Source: Dyella jiangningensis (GTDB taxonomy: Bacteria; Pseudomonadota; Gammaproteobacteria; Xanthomonadales; Rhodanobacteraceae). From it: DNA of 64,000 nt. The stretch's first letter is position 1, and every line of letters starts with the position of its first letter. The notes below the pieces were generated by a model, which did no database searches, was not told the origin of the DNA, and was given only the letters and a program-made list of their open reading frames with translations. The position numbers and the translations under genes are program-made. This document shows positions 1 to 9,004 of the stretch, piece by piece. The DNA is taken from positions 124,001-188,000 of the forward strand of contig NZ_NFZS01000003.1 in NCBI RefSeq assembly GCF_003264855.1. Reading direction: 5' to 3'.

Positions 1-436
1 GCTGGCGGGCCACGACCGCTTCGGTGAGATTGGCGTCGCGCTCCGCCAACGTCTCGCCCACGCAGAGGATCGGGGTGAGCCCGCCGGCGCGTGCCGCGGC
101 AAACTTGTGCGCGACCTTCTTGTCGGTCTCGTGATGGTATTGGCGGCGCTCGGAATGGCCCACGATGGCCCATTGCGCGCCCACGTCGGCCAGCATCGCG
201 GCCGACACTTCGCCGGTATAGGCGCCCTGCCCGTCGTGTTCGCTCACATCCTGCGCGCCGAAGCCCAGGCCGGAACCGGCATGCTGGATGGCCAGTTCGC
301 CCAGGTACGGGAATGGCGGAAACACGGCCACGTCGATGGCGGACGGCAGCGCAGCAACGATATCGCCGACCAGGGCGGTGGCCATGCTGCGGCTACCATG
401 CATCTTCCAGTTGCCCGCCACGAGCTTCTTGCGCAT
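1..436 (-). CDS. tpiA: Triosephosphate isomerase, N-terminal part (cut by window edge)
   Basis: Interconverts dihydroxyacetone phosphate and glyceraldehyde 3-phosphate in cytoplasmic glycolysis and gluconeogenesis. Reading leftward from ATG at 436 the frame stays open to the window edge, giving about 145 of roughly 250 residues. The N-terminus reads RKKLVAGNWKMHGS, with the substrate-contacting Asn and Lys, and IVGHSERR further on carries the family's electrophilic His. The catalytic Glu and phosphate loop would lie outside the window, so the gene is cut, not broken. In related genomes it usually follows glmM; here three other genes stand between them. Family identity is certain from the motifs. 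Confidence 0.96.
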   Translation of the reverse strand, partial: MRKKLVAGNWKMHGSRSMATALVGDIVAALPSAIDVAVFPPFPYLGELAIQHAGSGLGFGAQDVSEHDGQGAYTGEVSAAMLADVGAQWAIVGHSERRQYHHETDKKVAHKFAAARAGGLTPILCVGETLAERDANLTEAVVARQ

Positions 437-558
437 ATCGCTATTCCGTTGCGTGTAAACCCGAAAGCATAGCGATCGACCTTGCCATCGGCAATGCCAG
501 CATCGACAACCCATTGCCTGCAGGGCAAAAATCCACCAAACCACAAGGAGACCAGTTG

Positions 559-1371
559 ATGCCGCCAGCCCGCCCACTCACGCTAGTCACTGGCGCTTCC
601 GCCGGCATCGGCGCCGCCTTTGCCCGCGACCTGGCGGCGCGTGGCCACGATCTCATACTGACGGCCCGGCGTGCGGACCGCCTGGAATCGCTGGCCGATG
701 AGCTGCGGACCCGGCACGGCTCGACGGTGACCGTGCTTCCCGCCGACCTGGCGGACCCGCAGGCGGTCAAGGCGCTATGCGAAGCGATCGCGCAACGTGG
801 TCTGGCGGTGGACTGGCTGATCAACAACGCCGGCTACGGCGTGCCGGGGACCTTCGAGGCGAACGACTGGGCCACCCACGAGGCCTTCATCCGCGTGCTG
901 ATGACGGCGCCGGCCGAATTGGCCTGGCGCCTGTTGCCCGGCATGCGGCAACGCGGTTATGGCCGCATCATCAACGTGGCCTCGCTGGCTGGCCATGTAC
1001 CGGGATCCGCCGGACACACGCTTTACGCGGCAAGCAAGGCCTACCTGATCAAGTTCTCGCAATCGCTCGCGTTGGAGAACCGGCACGTGGGTGTGCATGT
1101 CAGTGCGCTGTGCCCGGGCTTCACATGGTCGGAATTCCACGACGTGACCGGTACGCGCGAACTGATGAACAAACTGCCGAGGTTCATGTGGCAGACCGCC
1201 GAGGCCGTGGTGCGCGAAGGCTACGATGCCGTCGAGCGCGGCGAGATCGTGCACGTGACGGGCGGCGTCAATCGCTTCATCAAGGCGCTGACCAAGTTGC
1301 TGCCCGATCGACTGGCGCTCTGGCTGTCAGCACGCGAGTCGAAGCGATACCGCGCGCTGGAAGCGAATTAA
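559..1371 (+). CDS. SDR-family NAD(P)-dependent oxidoreductase
   Basis: A 270-residue classical short-chain dehydrogenase/reductase, expected to be cytoplasmic and to use NAD(P)H on an unknown carbonyl or alcohol. Visible motifs are the Rossmann TGASAGIG (residues 11-18), NNAG (89-92), the catalytic Ser 142, and YAASK (Tyr 156, Lys 160). The basic RR pair after the second strand (residues 37-38) suggests NADP preference, which is inference. The frame is open upstream to position 91, but that extension is antisense to tpiA. ATG at 559 has AAGGAG at 545-550 and starts right at the Rossmann fold. It converges with the next gene, the two stops overlapping by 4 bases. Confidence 0.9.
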   Translation: MPPARPLTLVTGASAGIGAAFARDLAARGHDLILTARRADRLESLADELRTRHGSTVTVLPADLADPQAVKALCEAIAQRGLAVDWLINNAGYGVPGTFEANDWATHEAFIRVLMTAPAELAWRLLPGMRQRGYGRIINVASLAGHVPGSAGHTLYAASKAYLIKFSQSLALENRHVGVHVSALCPGFTWSEFHDVTGTRELMNKLPRFMWQTAEAVVREGYDAVERGEIVHVTGGVNRFIKALTKLLPDRLALWLSARESKRYRALEAN

Positions 1372-1871
1372 TTGGCCGCGCCGTGGCGCGAGCAATGCAA
1401 CGTATCGCCGATGACGAAGGCTCCTTGCTTCTCCACTTCCCAATCAATGCGGAGGCCGTCATGGCCTTCGCGTACATAGGTGAAGCGCTGGGCCGGCTTG
1501 ACGTCCGCCGCTGAGCTCCAGACCAGTCGTTCGTCCTTCCAGCCTGCCGAGGAGAACAGGCGCGCACCGCCGAAGCTGTCGAGGATGGTTGCGTTGTAGC
1601 GCTGGTTCTTGGCGTCGAAACCCCAGGCTTCGAGTGCGTGATAGAGCGCGGGCGCCGACGTGTCGTCGTGGTGTTTGACGAGGGCCTTGCCATCGAGGTC
1701 GAGTGCGAAGCGCACGTTGGAATCGATCGTCTTGCCGCTGGCGGGGAATACGCCGTGGCATGTCCACGTTCCCTGCAGGTCGGCGAAGTCGCGGAAGGCG
1801 GCGTCGATGGGCGAGGCCATGGCGCTGCCGCTGAGTAGGCCGACTAGACACGCGAAAGGCGCGAGACGCAT
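1368..1871 (-). CDS. Secreted lipocalin-like protein of unknown function
   Basis: A 167-residue protein with an N-terminal signal peptide (basic MRLAPF start, hydrophobic stretch, cleavage likely after AMA near residue 19). The mature part begins DAAFRDFADLQGTWTCHG. The G-x-W pattern followed by alternating beta-type segments recalls DUF1579-like or lipocalin-like barrels. Two Cys residues (in WTCHG and LHCSRHG) near the two ends of the mature chain could form a disulfide in the periplasm. No catalytic motif is evident. It converges with the SDR gene on the opposite strand and has its own promoter region in the repeat-rich gap. Function not assigned. Confidence 0.7.
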   Translation of the reverse strand: MRLAPFACLVGLLSGSAMASPIDAAFRDFADLQGTWTCHGVFPASGKTIDSNVRFALDLDGKALVKHHDDTSAPALYHALEAWGFDAKNQRYNATILDSFGGARLFSSAGWKDERLVWSSAADVKPAQRFTYVREGHDGLRIDWEVEKQGAFVIGDTLHCSRHGAAN

Positions 1872-2199
1872 GGGGGAGCTCTCCTTGGCGGAGAGTTGAG
1901 GGTAATGGCGAGTTCAGCGCTGCGGATCGACCACAAGTCATGCGTGGTCGAGGTACAGCGAAGCGTTGAGGCTAGATTGGCCCCTCACCCTGACCCTCTC
2001 CCCCGGAAGGGGAAAGGGAGAAGGCGGCGGTATCCCAAAGGCTCCCTCATTACACGACGAAGTTGCCTTAAGTCCTCTTCGCTAGGACGCGTTTTGCGGT
2101 GTAGCCGCTCCGCTCGAGGTAGTAACGAGCGCACCAAGACTGGCCTCAGTCTTCCGACGCTTCTATCCCACGTACTGCTACGAGCCTTGGCTCTGAAGG

Positions 2200-2345
2200 C
2201 CGTTTTCTTTGGGTTACTTTTCTTTGACTCCGGGCGTTCCGCCCTCCGCCCTTCGGGCCGGCTTCGCCGTTCGCACGCAAAAAGCGCGTGCGTGGGCCAG
2301 CAAAAGAAAAGTGACTCGGCGGCCGGCAGGCCGTCGAAACGCCCG
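2200..2345. repeat. Palindromic interspersed repeat
   Basis: The left part contains GTTACTTTTCTTTG (2213-2226) and the right part AAAGAAAAGTGAC (2303-2315), which are near inverted complements. They enclose a GC-rich core of alternating CCG/CGG runs. In reverse translation it gives the SLFFCWPTHALFACE-type frame that is often mis-annotated as a small protein in Xanthomonadaceae and relatives. I recognise it as a dispersed non-coding repeat of this group; copy number in this genome cannot be seen here. Confidence 0.6.
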
Positions 2346-2417
2346 CTGCGTAAGCGGCAATCTAGCGAAAGCACGGCAACCGAAGGCGACACCTGCTCTC
2401 AACACAACAACAACCAT

Positions 2418-2585
2418 CCAGACCGGGGCGAAAGGCTGTCGCGCACAGGGTGCACTCCTACAGACAGAGCGGTGGGGCGTTGAACTGAGGCGGGGTCAAT
2501 CGCGCACTGGGTGCGCTCCTACAGGTAGAGCGGTGGGGGCGTTGAACTGAGGCGGGGCCAATCGCGCACTGGGTGCGCTCCTACA
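2418..2585. repeat. Three REP copies, two in a 61-62 bp tandem unit
   Basis: CGCGCACTGGGTGCGCTCCTACA or a close variant occurs three times, ending at 2462, 2523 and 2584. The last two sit in a tandem unit containing AGCGGTGGGGCGTTGAACTG. The first is preceded by GACCGGGGCGAAAGGCTGT, which is also the right end of the inverted-repeat element at 31669-31882, so this looks like one surviving half of that element followed by a small expansion. Confidence 0.7.
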
Positions 2586-2698
2586 AAAGGGCAGGAAAGC
2601 GAAGCGGCTAGGGAATATGCGAAGCGCAAAAGCAACTTGCCCTCTCCGTGAAGCACAGAGAGGGCAAGGAAACACAGAGAGGCAAGCGAGCGATCGGA

Positions 2699-3634
2699 TC
2701 AGATCAGCTTGATTTCGCGCAGGCGCTGCAGCAGGTACTCGTGCGACGTGATGCTGGTGTCGTAACGGCTCGGGTTGTCGGCCGTGATCGTCTGCGGCAG
2801 CGGATCAAGCACTACGTCCGGGTTCGGATGCAGGAAGTACGGCACCGAGTAACGCGGCTTGCGGGCGTTGTCGTTCTGCGGGTTCACCACGCGGTGCGAG
2901 GTGGACGGGTACACGTGGTTGGTCAGGCGCTGCAGCATGTCGCCGATGTTCACCACGATGGCGTCGCCCTCGGTGGTGATGGGCAGCCACTCGCCTTCGC
3001 GCGTGAGCACTTCCAGGCCTTCCGCGCTGGCGCCGACCAGCAGCGTGATGAAGTTGATGTCTTCATGCGCGCCGGCGCGGACGTTGGGGATGTTGTCTTC
3101 GGTGATCGGCGGGTAGTGGATCGGGCGCAGGATGGAGTTGCCCTGGTCGATCTTGTCGTCGAAGAAGTGCTCGGGCAGGTCGATGTGCAGGGCCAGCGCG
3201 CGCAGCACGCGCGAGCCGAGCTGGTCCAATGCCTCGAACAGGCCGTAGCCATTCTGCTTGAAGTTCGAGATTTCTTCCGGCCAGATGTTCGGCGGCATGA
3301 CATCCGCGAACTTCGAGTCGCGGGAAATCTCGCGACCGATATGCCAGAACTCCTTGAGGTCGGCGTGCTTGCTGTCCTTCGCCGTTTCCACCTTGTACGG
3401 CGTGTAGCCGCGCGCGCCACCGGAGCCGGCGATGTGGTACTTCATCTTGGTTTCGGTCGGCAGCGCGAAGAAACGCTGGAAGGCGTCGTAGGCGCCGTCG
3501 ATCAGTTCGCGCGGAATGCCGTGGCCGCTGATGCAGCAGAAGCCGAACTCGCGATAGGCGTTGCCCAGTTCGGAGACGAAAGCGGCGCGGTCGGTGTCGT
3601 ATCGACGGATGTCGAGGGTTGGAACTTTCTTCAT
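2699..3634 (-). CDS. 2-oxoglutarate/Fe(II)-dependent oxygenase, isopenicillin N synthase family
   Basis: A 311-residue cytoplasmic non-heme iron oxygenase of the IPNS-like family. The N-terminal DIOX_N-type part has GFCCISGHGIP (31-41). The jelly-roll core has the iron ligands His 190 and Asp 192 (HED) and His 247 (TSHRVV), and the 2OG-binding RYS (Arg 261, Ser 263). Substrate is unknown; bacterial members oxidise small acids, amino-acid derivatives or pterin-like compounds. It lies on the same strand as glmM but is separated by about 200 bases with a large hairpin, so it is probably transcribed on its own. No partner gene that would reveal a pathway is adjacent. Confidence 0.9.
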   Translation of the reverse strand: MKKVPTLDIRRYDTDRAAFVSELGNAYREFGFCCISGHGIPRELIDGAYDAFQRFFALPTETKMKYHIAGSGGARGYTPYKVETAKDSKHADLKEFWHIGREISRDSKFADVMPPNIWPEEISNFKQNGYGLFEALDQLGSRVLRALALHIDLPEHFFDDKIDQGNSILRPIHYPPITEDNIPNVRAGAHEDINFITLLVGASAEGLEVLTREGEWLPITTEGDAIVVNIGDMLQRLTNHVYPSTSHRVVNPQNDNARKPRYSVPYFLHPNPDVVLDPLPQTITADNPSRYDTSITSHEYLLQRLREIKLI

Positions 3635-3680
3635 GGCTAGTCCACAGGGAGTGCGTGCGGTCCATTTGGAGGCTGCTCAA

Positions 3681-3747
3681 CATCTCCGTGTAGCCTGCGC
3701 TGGGCCAGAAGCCCAACCCGCAAGCCGGCGCGGGCTGCATGGAGATG
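3681..3747 (+). ncRNA. Candidate structured RNA hairpin
   Basis: Arms 3681-3700 and 3728-3747 can pair over 20 positions. The three deviations are all G.U wobbles if the plus strand is transcribed, but A.C mismatches on the minus strand. Inside sits a second helix, TGGGC (3701-3705) with GCCCA (3711-3715). The gap lies between the 3' end of glmM and the start of the oxygenase gene, both leftward, so a plus-strand RNA would be a separate transcript. No U-tract follows. This is a structural candidate only. Confidence 0.35.
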
Positions 3748-3837
3748 TCGAACAGACTCTTTAATCCGCCACCGCAGGGGCGGGGCACGTCGGGCCAATC
3801 CTTGGCGACCTGGGTGTAGAGCTCAGCTCTTACAGGC

Positions 3838-5190
3838 TCACGAGCGTTCAGCCGCGGATTTTACGACATCGGCCAGCCTTTCGGCCAACTGTCGGACTTC
3901 GCCCTCGTCCGCGGCTTCGACCGTGACACGGACCACCGGCTCGGTGCCCGAGGCGCGCAGCACGACGCGGCCCCGACCGGCCAGGGCCAGCTCGATCTCG
4001 GCCAGCGCCTCGCGCACCGCGTTGCCGTCCAACGCCTCGCGGGCGCCGTCGGCGCGGACGTTGATCATGGTCTGCGGCATCTTCTGCATGCCCTGGCGCG
4101 CCTCGGTCAGGCTCTGGCCGGTCTGCTTCAACGCCTCCAGCACGGCCAGCGCGGCCACGATGCCGTCGCCCGTGGTGGCGCGATCCAGGCAAAGGATGTG
4201 GCCGGAGGTCTCGCCGCCGAGGTTGCCGTTGTGCTGCTTGAGCTGCTGCAGCACGTAGCGGTCGCCGACGTTCGCGCGGATCAGCGGCACATCCAGCTTC
4301 GACAGCGCCAGCTGCAGGCCGTAGTTGCTCATCAGGGTGCCGACCACCGGGCCTTCGAGCTGGCCGTTGGCATGCCAGGCGTTGGCCAGCACGTAGAGGA
4401 TGTCGTCGCCGTCCGCCAGCTCGCCGTTGCGGTCGACCAATTGCACGCGATCGCCATCGCCATCGAAGGCGATGCCGATGTCCGCGCCCTGCTCCAGCAC
4501 CGCGAGCTGCAGGGCCTGCGGATGGGTGGAGCCGACGTCACGATTGATGTTGAAGCCGTCCGGCTTGTCGCCGATCGTGGCCACTTGTGCGCCCAGTTCG
4601 GTGAACACCTTCGGCGCCACCTGGTAGGTCGCGCCGTTGGCGCAATCGAGCGCGATCTTCATGCCACGCAGGCTGAAATTCTCGTCGACGGTGGATTTGC
4701 AGAATTCGGCATAGCGCGTCACCGCATCGGCCACGCGAATGGCCTTGCCCAGCCGCTCGGACGGCACCGTGGTGAACTCGAGTTCCAGTTCCTGCTCGAT
4801 GGCCAGCTCGATCTCGTCGGAGAGCTTCTCGCCGTCGGCCGAAAAGAACTTGATGCCGTTGTCGTGGTGAGGATTGTGCGAAGCGCTGATGACGATGCCG
4901 GCATCCGCGCGCAGCGAACGCGTCAGGAAGGCAACGGCGGGCGTGGGCATCGGGCCGAGCAGGCCCACGTCCGTTCCTGCGGCGACCAGCCCGGCTTCGA
5001 GCGCCGCTTCGAACATGTAGCCCGACACGCGGGTGTCCTTGCCGATCAGCACCTTCGGCCGCGGATGGCCCTGGCGCGACAGCACCACGCCCACGGCGCG
5101 CCCAAGCCTCAGCATGAAGTCCGCGCTGATGGGCCATTCACCGACCAGGCCGCGAATACCGTCGGTTCCAAAATACTTGCGTTGCGTCAT
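3838..5190 (-). CDS. glmM: Phosphoglucosamine mutase
   Basis: Converts glucosamine-6-phosphate to glucosamine-1-phosphate on the way to UDP-GlcNAc for peptidoglycan and LPS. The protein is 450 residues, the usual length. It starts [10 protein letters not shown], has the phosphoserine loop [12 protein letters not shown] with Ser 104, the metal-binding DGDGDR in the middle and the sugar-phosphate loop [11 protein letters not shown] near the C-terminus. ATG at 5190 is the natural start. It is 58 bases downstream of folP on the same strand, the order found in many proteobacteria, so the two are probably cotranscribed. Confidence 0.97.
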   Translation of the reverse strand: MTQRKYFGTDGIRGLVGEWPISADFMLRLGRAVGVVLSRQGHPRPKVLIGKDTRVSGYMFEAALEAGLVAAGTDVGLLGPMPTPAVAFLTRSLRADAGIVISASHNPHHDNGIKFFSADGEKLSDEIELAIEQELELEFTTVPSERLGKAIRVADAVTRYAEFCKSTVDENFSLRGMKIALDCANGATYQVAPKVFTELGAQVATIGDKPDGFNINRDVGSTHPQALQLAVLEQGADIGIAFDGDGDRVQLVDRNGELADGDDILYVLANAWHANGQLEGPVVGTLMSNYGLQLALSKLDVPLIRANVGDRYVLQQLKQHNGNLGGETSGHILCLDRATTGDGIVAALAVLEALKQTGQSLTEARQGMQKMPQTMINVRADGAREALDGNAVREALAEIELALAGRGRVVLRASGTEPVVRVTVEAADEGEVRQLAERLADVVKSAAERS

Positions 5191-5248
5191 GGCTGCACTC
5201 CAAAGGCTCGCGCAGTCGCCGCGCGTTCCTTGCCTTTATCCAGTCGTG

Positions 5249-6157
5249 TTATTCGTCGTCCGGCCAACGTGGCGCGGACGGCTTGGTATCCCGGCGGACC
5301 GGGGTATCCCCAGCCTGTACTGCATGCCACACGGCCAGCGCGTCGACGGTGGCCGCCACGTCATGAACGCGAACCATGCGCGCACCACGCTGAACCGCAA
5401 CAAGCGCCGCGGCCACCGAACCGGCTGCCCGTTCAGCGGGCACTTGGCGTCCGGTGATCGCACCGATCATCGACTTGCGCGACAGGCCCACGTACACGCC
5501 GCTGCCAAGGTTGGCGAATCGTTCCAACGCGCGCAGCAGCGCCAGGTTGTGGTCCAGCGTCTTGCCGAAGCCGAAGCCCGGATCGACCATCACTTTCCGG
5601 CGATCGATGCCGGCCAGCTCGCAGGCGAACAGGCGGTCCGTCAAGAAACGGTGTACGTCGCCGACGACGTCGTCGTAATGCGGATCGTCCTGCATGCTGC
5701 GCGGCTCGCCGAGCATGTGCATCAGGCACACCGGCACGCCCAGCTCGGCCACCGCATCCAGGGCGCCATCGCGGCGCAGCGCGTAGACGTCATTGATCAT
5801 GCCAGCGCCAGCCGCCACCGCGGCGCGCATCACTTCCGGCTTGGAGGTGTCGATGGCCAGCGGCACGCTGGTCTTCGCCGCCAGCCGTTCCAGCACGGGC
5901 ACGACACGGCTCAGCTCGTCTTCCACCGACACGTCGTCGGCACCGGGGCGGGTGGACTCACCGCCGATGTCCAGCATGTCCGCGCCCTCTTCCACCATGC
6001 GCAAGCCATGCGCGACGGCCTCGTCGACGCTGCCATGGCTGCCGCCGTCGGAGAAGGAATCGGGAGTGACGTTGAGAATGCCGACCACGCGTGGCCGATC
6101 GAGCTTGAGCGGCCGCCCGGCGCAGTCGAGCACGGGAGCAAACAGATCAAGGGACAT
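5249..6157 (-). CDS. folP: Dihydropteroate synthase
   Basis: Condenses p-aminobenzoate with dihydropterin pyrophosphate in folate synthesis; target of sulfonamides. A 302-residue TIM barrel. GILNVTPDSFSDGG (26-39) carries the Mg/pyrophosphate-binding Asn, GADMLDIGGESTRPGA is the second signature, and DPGFGFGKTLDHN and RAAGSVAAAL follow. It lies 24 bases downstream of orn and 58 bases upstream of glmM, all leftward, which suggests an orn-folP-glmM transcription unit. The last 10-15 residues are polar and not part of the barrel. Confidence 0.96.
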   Translation of the reverse strand: MSLDLFAPVLDCAGRPLKLDRPRVVGILNVTPDSFSDGGSHGSVDEAVAHGLRMVEEGADMLDIGGESTRPGADDVSVEDELSRVVPVLERLAAKTSVPLAIDTSKPEVMRAAVAAGAGMINDVYALRRDGALDAVAELGVPVCLMHMLGEPRSMQDDPHYDDVVGDVHRFLTDRLFACELAGIDRRKVMVDPGFGFGKTLDHNLALLRALERFANLGSGVYVGLSRKSMIGAITGRQVPAERAAGSVAAALVAVQRGARMVRVHDVAATVDALAVWHAVQAGDTPVRRDTKPSAPRWPDDE

Positions 6158-6181
6158 GATGACTCCCGTGGATGCAGCGGA

Positions 6182-6742
6182 TCAGGATTCGCCGCCCAGC
6201 GGCCCCATGAACTGGCGGTAATAGCGCAGCTCGTCGATCGAATCGCGGATGTCCGACAGCGCGGTATGCGCCGATTCCTTGGCGAAGCCCTTGCCGATGG
6301 AGGGCGCCCAGCGGCGCGCGAGTTCCTTCAGCGTGGACACGTCGAGGTTGCGGTAATGGAAGTAGCGCTCCAGCCGCGGCATCTGGCGATGCAGGAAGCG
6401 GCGATCCTGGCAGATGGAGTTGCCGCACATCGGCGACTTGCCCGGCGGCACCCATTCCTTGAGGAAGTCGAGGGTCGCCTGCTCCGCGGCCGCGTGATCG
6501 TCGGCGGAAGCGATCACCTGCTCCCACAACCCCGACCGGCGATGCTGGTTGCGATTCCACGCATCCATGCCTTCGAGGCGGTCAAGCGGATGATGGATCG
6601 CAAACACCGGACCCTCGGCGAGTATGCGAAGGTCCTTGTCGGTGACGATGGTGGCGATCTCCAGGATGGAGTCATTGTCCGTATCGAGGCCGGTCATCTC
6701 CAGATCGATCCAGATCAGATTGTCGTCGTTCGCTTGGCTCAT
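6182..6742 (-). CDS. orn: Oligoribonuclease
   Basis: 3'-5' exoribonuclease that degrades 2-5 nt RNA and pGpG, finishing mRNA decay and c-di-GMP turnover in the cytoplasm. 186 residues, standard length. DEDDh motifs are visible: [11 protein letters not shown] (Asp 13, Glu 15), the second Asp in [10 protein letters not shown], and [16 protein letters not shown] with the catalytic His and last Asp. It is divergent from sbcB, sharing a gap of about 90 bases, and leads into folP. A PilZ protein elsewhere in the window is a reminder that c-di-GMP signalling operates in this organism. Confidence 0.97.
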   Translation of the reverse strand: MSQANDDNLIWIDLEMTGLDTDNDSILEIATIVTDKDLRILAEGPVFAIHHPLDRLEGMDAWNRNQHRRSGLWEQVIASADDHAAAEQATLDFLKEWVPPGKSPMCGNSICQDRRFLHRQMPRLERYFHYRNLDVSTLKELARRWAPSIGKGFAKESAHTALSDIRDSIDELRYYRQFMGPLGGES

Positions 6743-6834
6743 GCGCCCTCCTGACCGCGAAGTCTAGCAGCAGGCCCGGGATCCGGCCGCTTTTTGGGCG
6801 ATCGCCTATGGGGACCGTATGCGATGATCACGTC

Positions 6835-8283
6835 ATGCAGACCTTCTTCTGGCACGACTACGAGACTTTCGGCGCCGATCCCTGGCGCGACCGTCCGGTG
6901 CAGTTCGCCGGCATTCGCACCAACCTGGACCTGGAGATCGTCGACGAGCCGGTGATGTTCTTCGGCAAGCCGCCCCGGGAGATGCCCCCGCATCCGGACG
7001 CCTGCCTGATCACGGGCATCACGCCCCAGCAGGCCGAGCGTGAAGGCGTGATCGAGGCGGAATTCGCGGCCCGCGTGCACGAGCAACTGGCCCTGCCCGG
7101 CACCTGCGGCGTGGGCTACAACTCGCTGCGCTTCGACGACGAAGTCACCCGCCAGCTGCTGTACCGCAACATGTACGAGCCCTATGGACGCGAGTGGGAA
7201 AACGGCAACTCGCGCTGGGACCTGATCGATCTGGTACGCATGTGCCAGGCGCTGCGTCCCGAAGGCATCGTGTGGCCGACGCGCGAAGACGGCACGCCGA
7301 GCTTCAAGCTCGAACATCTCGCCGCCGCCAATCACCTGCAACAGGAACGCGCGCACGACGCCCTGTCCGACGTGCACGCACTGATCGATCTTGCCCGCCT
7401 GATCCGCGTGCGCCAGCCGCGCCTGTGGGACTGGTACTTCGGATTGCGCCGCAAGCAGCGCGTGTTCGAACTGCTCGACGTGACCGCCATGACGCCGGTG
7501 GTGCATGTGTCTTCGCGCTACCCATCCAGCCGGCACTGCCTTGCCCTTGTCGCCCCGCTCGCCGCGCATCCGAGCCGGCCGGCGGAGGTCATCGTGTATG
7601 ACCTGGCCCACGATCCTTCCGAGCTGTTGGCGCTGGACGAAGAAGAAATCGCCGATCGCGTGTTCACCGCCCGCACGGACCTGCCCGAAGGCGTGACGCG
7701 CATTCCGCTGCGCACGGTGCGCGCCAATCGCACGCCGGCGCTGGCGCCGTTGTCCGTGCTCAAGGGAGTGGACCTGGAACGCCTGCAGATCGACCTGGAG
7801 CAGGCGCAAGCCCATCGCGACATGCTGGCCAGCGCCGAGGGCCTGGCGGCCAAGTTGCGTCGCGTCTTCCAGCGCGCGGCGGACCTGCCGCCGCCCGAGG
7901 ATCCCGAGCTCGCACTGTATGGCGGCTTCCTGCCCGATGCGGACAAGCGCCTGCTGACCGAGGTGCGCGGCACGCCGCCCGCAGCACTCGGACAGCGCGC
8001 TTTTCCCTTCCGCGACCCTCGTTACGCGGAACTGCTGTTCCGCTATCGCGCACGCAACTGGCCCGATACCTTGAGCGATGAAGAACAGGCGCGCTGGCTG
8101 GCGTTTCGCCGCGATCGCCTGCTGAAATCCACGCCGCTGACCAACCTCACCCTGGACGAATACTTCGCTCGCATCGACGCCTTGCGCACCGACCCGGCCC
8201 ATCACGGCAAGCTGCAGCTGCTCGACCAGCTGCAGCTGTGGGGCGAGCAGCTTGCCGACGACGTCGCCATCCTCACCACTTGA
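6835..8283 (+). CDS. sbcB: Exodeoxyribonuclease I
   Basis: Processive 3'-5' single-strand DNA exonuclease used in recombination and mismatch repair. The protein starts MQTFFWHDYETFG, where D8 and E10 are the first metal ligands of the DEDDh fold. AHDALSDVHALIDLAR holds the later His and Asp, and the C-terminal half covers the SH3-like and helical extensions. From ATG 6835 it is 482 residues, close to the E. coli enzyme. An in-frame ATG at 6808 would add nine residues (MGTVCDDHV); neither start has a strong ribosome site. The next gene starts 9 bases after its stop. Confidence 0.93.
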   Translation: MQTFFWHDYETFGADPWRDRPVQFAGIRTNLDLEIVDEPVMFFGKPPREMPPHPDACLITGITPQQAEREGVIEAEFAARVHEQLALPGTCGVGYNSLRFDDEVTRQLLYRNMYEPYGREWENGNSRWDLIDLVRMCQALRPEGIVWPTREDGTPSFKLEHLAAANHLQQERAHDALSDVHALIDLARLIRVRQPRLWDWYFGLRRKQRVFELLDVTAMTPVVHVSSRYPSSRHCLALVAPLAAHPSRPAEVIVYDLAHDPSELLALDEEEIADRVFTARTDLPEGVTRIPLRTVRANRTPALAPLSVLKGVDLERLQIDLEQAQAHRDMLASAEGLAAKLRRVFQRAADLPPPEDPELALYGGFLPDADKRLLTEVRGTPPAALGQRAFPFRDPRYAELLFRYRARNWPDTLSDEEQARWLAFRRDRLLKSTPLTNLTLDEYFARIDALRTDPAHHGKLQLLDQLQLWGEQLADDVAILTT

Positions 8284-8292
8284 TCATCCACC

Positions 8293-8979
8293 ATGCCGAC
8301 CGCCTACTTCACGCCCGCCACGTTCCGCTTCCTGCGCTCGCTGGAGCGCAACAACAACCGCGAATGGTTCCAGGCCCATAAGGACAACTACGAGCGCGAC
8401 GTGCGCGAGCCGTTCCTTGCGCTCATTACCGACCTGCAGGCGCCGCTGAAGAAGATCAGTGCGCACTATCGGGCCGATCCACGCAAGAACGGCGGTTCGT
8501 TGTTCCGCATCTATCGCGATACGCGATTCTCCAACGACAAGCAGCCGTACAAGCCGTGGCAAGGCGCGCGTTTCTTTCACGAGCGGCGCAACGAGGTGCA
8601 TGCACCGTCGTTCTACATGCATCTGCAACCCGGCGACAGCTTCGCGGGTGGCGGCATGTGGCATCCGGAGTCCGATGCACTCAAGCGCATCCGCGAATTC
8701 CTCGCCGACAATCCGGAAGCCTGGAAGCGTGCCACGCGGAGCAAGACGTTCCGTGATCACTTCGAGTTCTGGGGCGAGTCGCTGAGCCGACCGCCGCGAG
8801 GATTCGATCTGAACCACGAGCTGATCGACGACATCAAGCGCAAGGATTTTGCGTGCGGTGAAGGCTTCGACGAGAAGCTGGCGTGCTCGTCGGAACTGTT
8901 GCCGTGGCTGGTGGAGACCTACAAGCGCGTGGCGCCGATGATTGATTACCTGTGTGCGTCGCAGGAGCTGGATTTTTAA
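8293..8979 (+). CDS. DUF2461 (TIGR02453) family protein
   Basis: A 228-residue soluble protein recognisable by FTPATFRFLRSLERNNNREWFQAHKDNYE at its start (positions 6-34) and by IYRDTRFSNDKQPYKPWQG and FYMHLQPGDSFAGGGMW in the middle, which are hallmarks of the DUF2461 family. The biochemical role of the family is not established. Being 9 bases behind sbcB suggests cotranscription. Repeat DNA begins about 25 bases after its stop. Confidence 0.9.
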   Translation: MPTAYFTPATFRFLRSLERNNNREWFQAHKDNYERDVREPFLALITDLQAPLKKISAHYRADPRKNGGSLFRIYRDTRFSNDKQPYKPWQGARFFHERRNEVHAPSFYMHLQPGDSFAGGGMWHPESDALKRIREFLADNPEAWKRATRSKTFRDHFEFWGESLSRPPRGFDLNHELIDDIKRKDFACGEGFDEKLACSSELLPWLVETYKRVAPMIDYLCASQELDF

Positions 8980-9004
8980 GGCGGACGTGCCGACAGCTGC
9001 ATGC

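Larger units (their letters stand above)
1872..2698. other. Repeat-filled intergenic region, no credible gene
   Basis: About 830 bases hold only repeats. A C-rich segment at about 1979-2025 (CCCTCACCCTGACCCTCTC, then GAAGGGGAAAGGGAG) is related to the triple repeat near 9.0-9.5 kb. A palindromic element lies at about 2200-2345. Copies of the GTAGGAGCGCACCCAGTGCGC repeat follow at about 2440-2585. Open frames here (for example 1985-2392 leftward) have no ribosome site and consist of translated repeat, so I do not call them genes. Confidence 0.75.

Noticed and set aside
91-558. Upstream extension of the SDR gene
   Set aside because: It overlaps tpiA in antisense; the SDR fold and the AAGGAG site support the start at 559.
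1985-2392. 135-codon leftward frame in the repeat region
   Set aside because: Translated dispersed repeat (SLFFCWPTHALFACE type), commonly mis-annotated; no start signal.
3681-3747. SAH or other known riboswitch in front of the oxygenase gene
   Set aside because: The pairing is better on the strand opposite to the gene, and I see no conserved riboswitch core.
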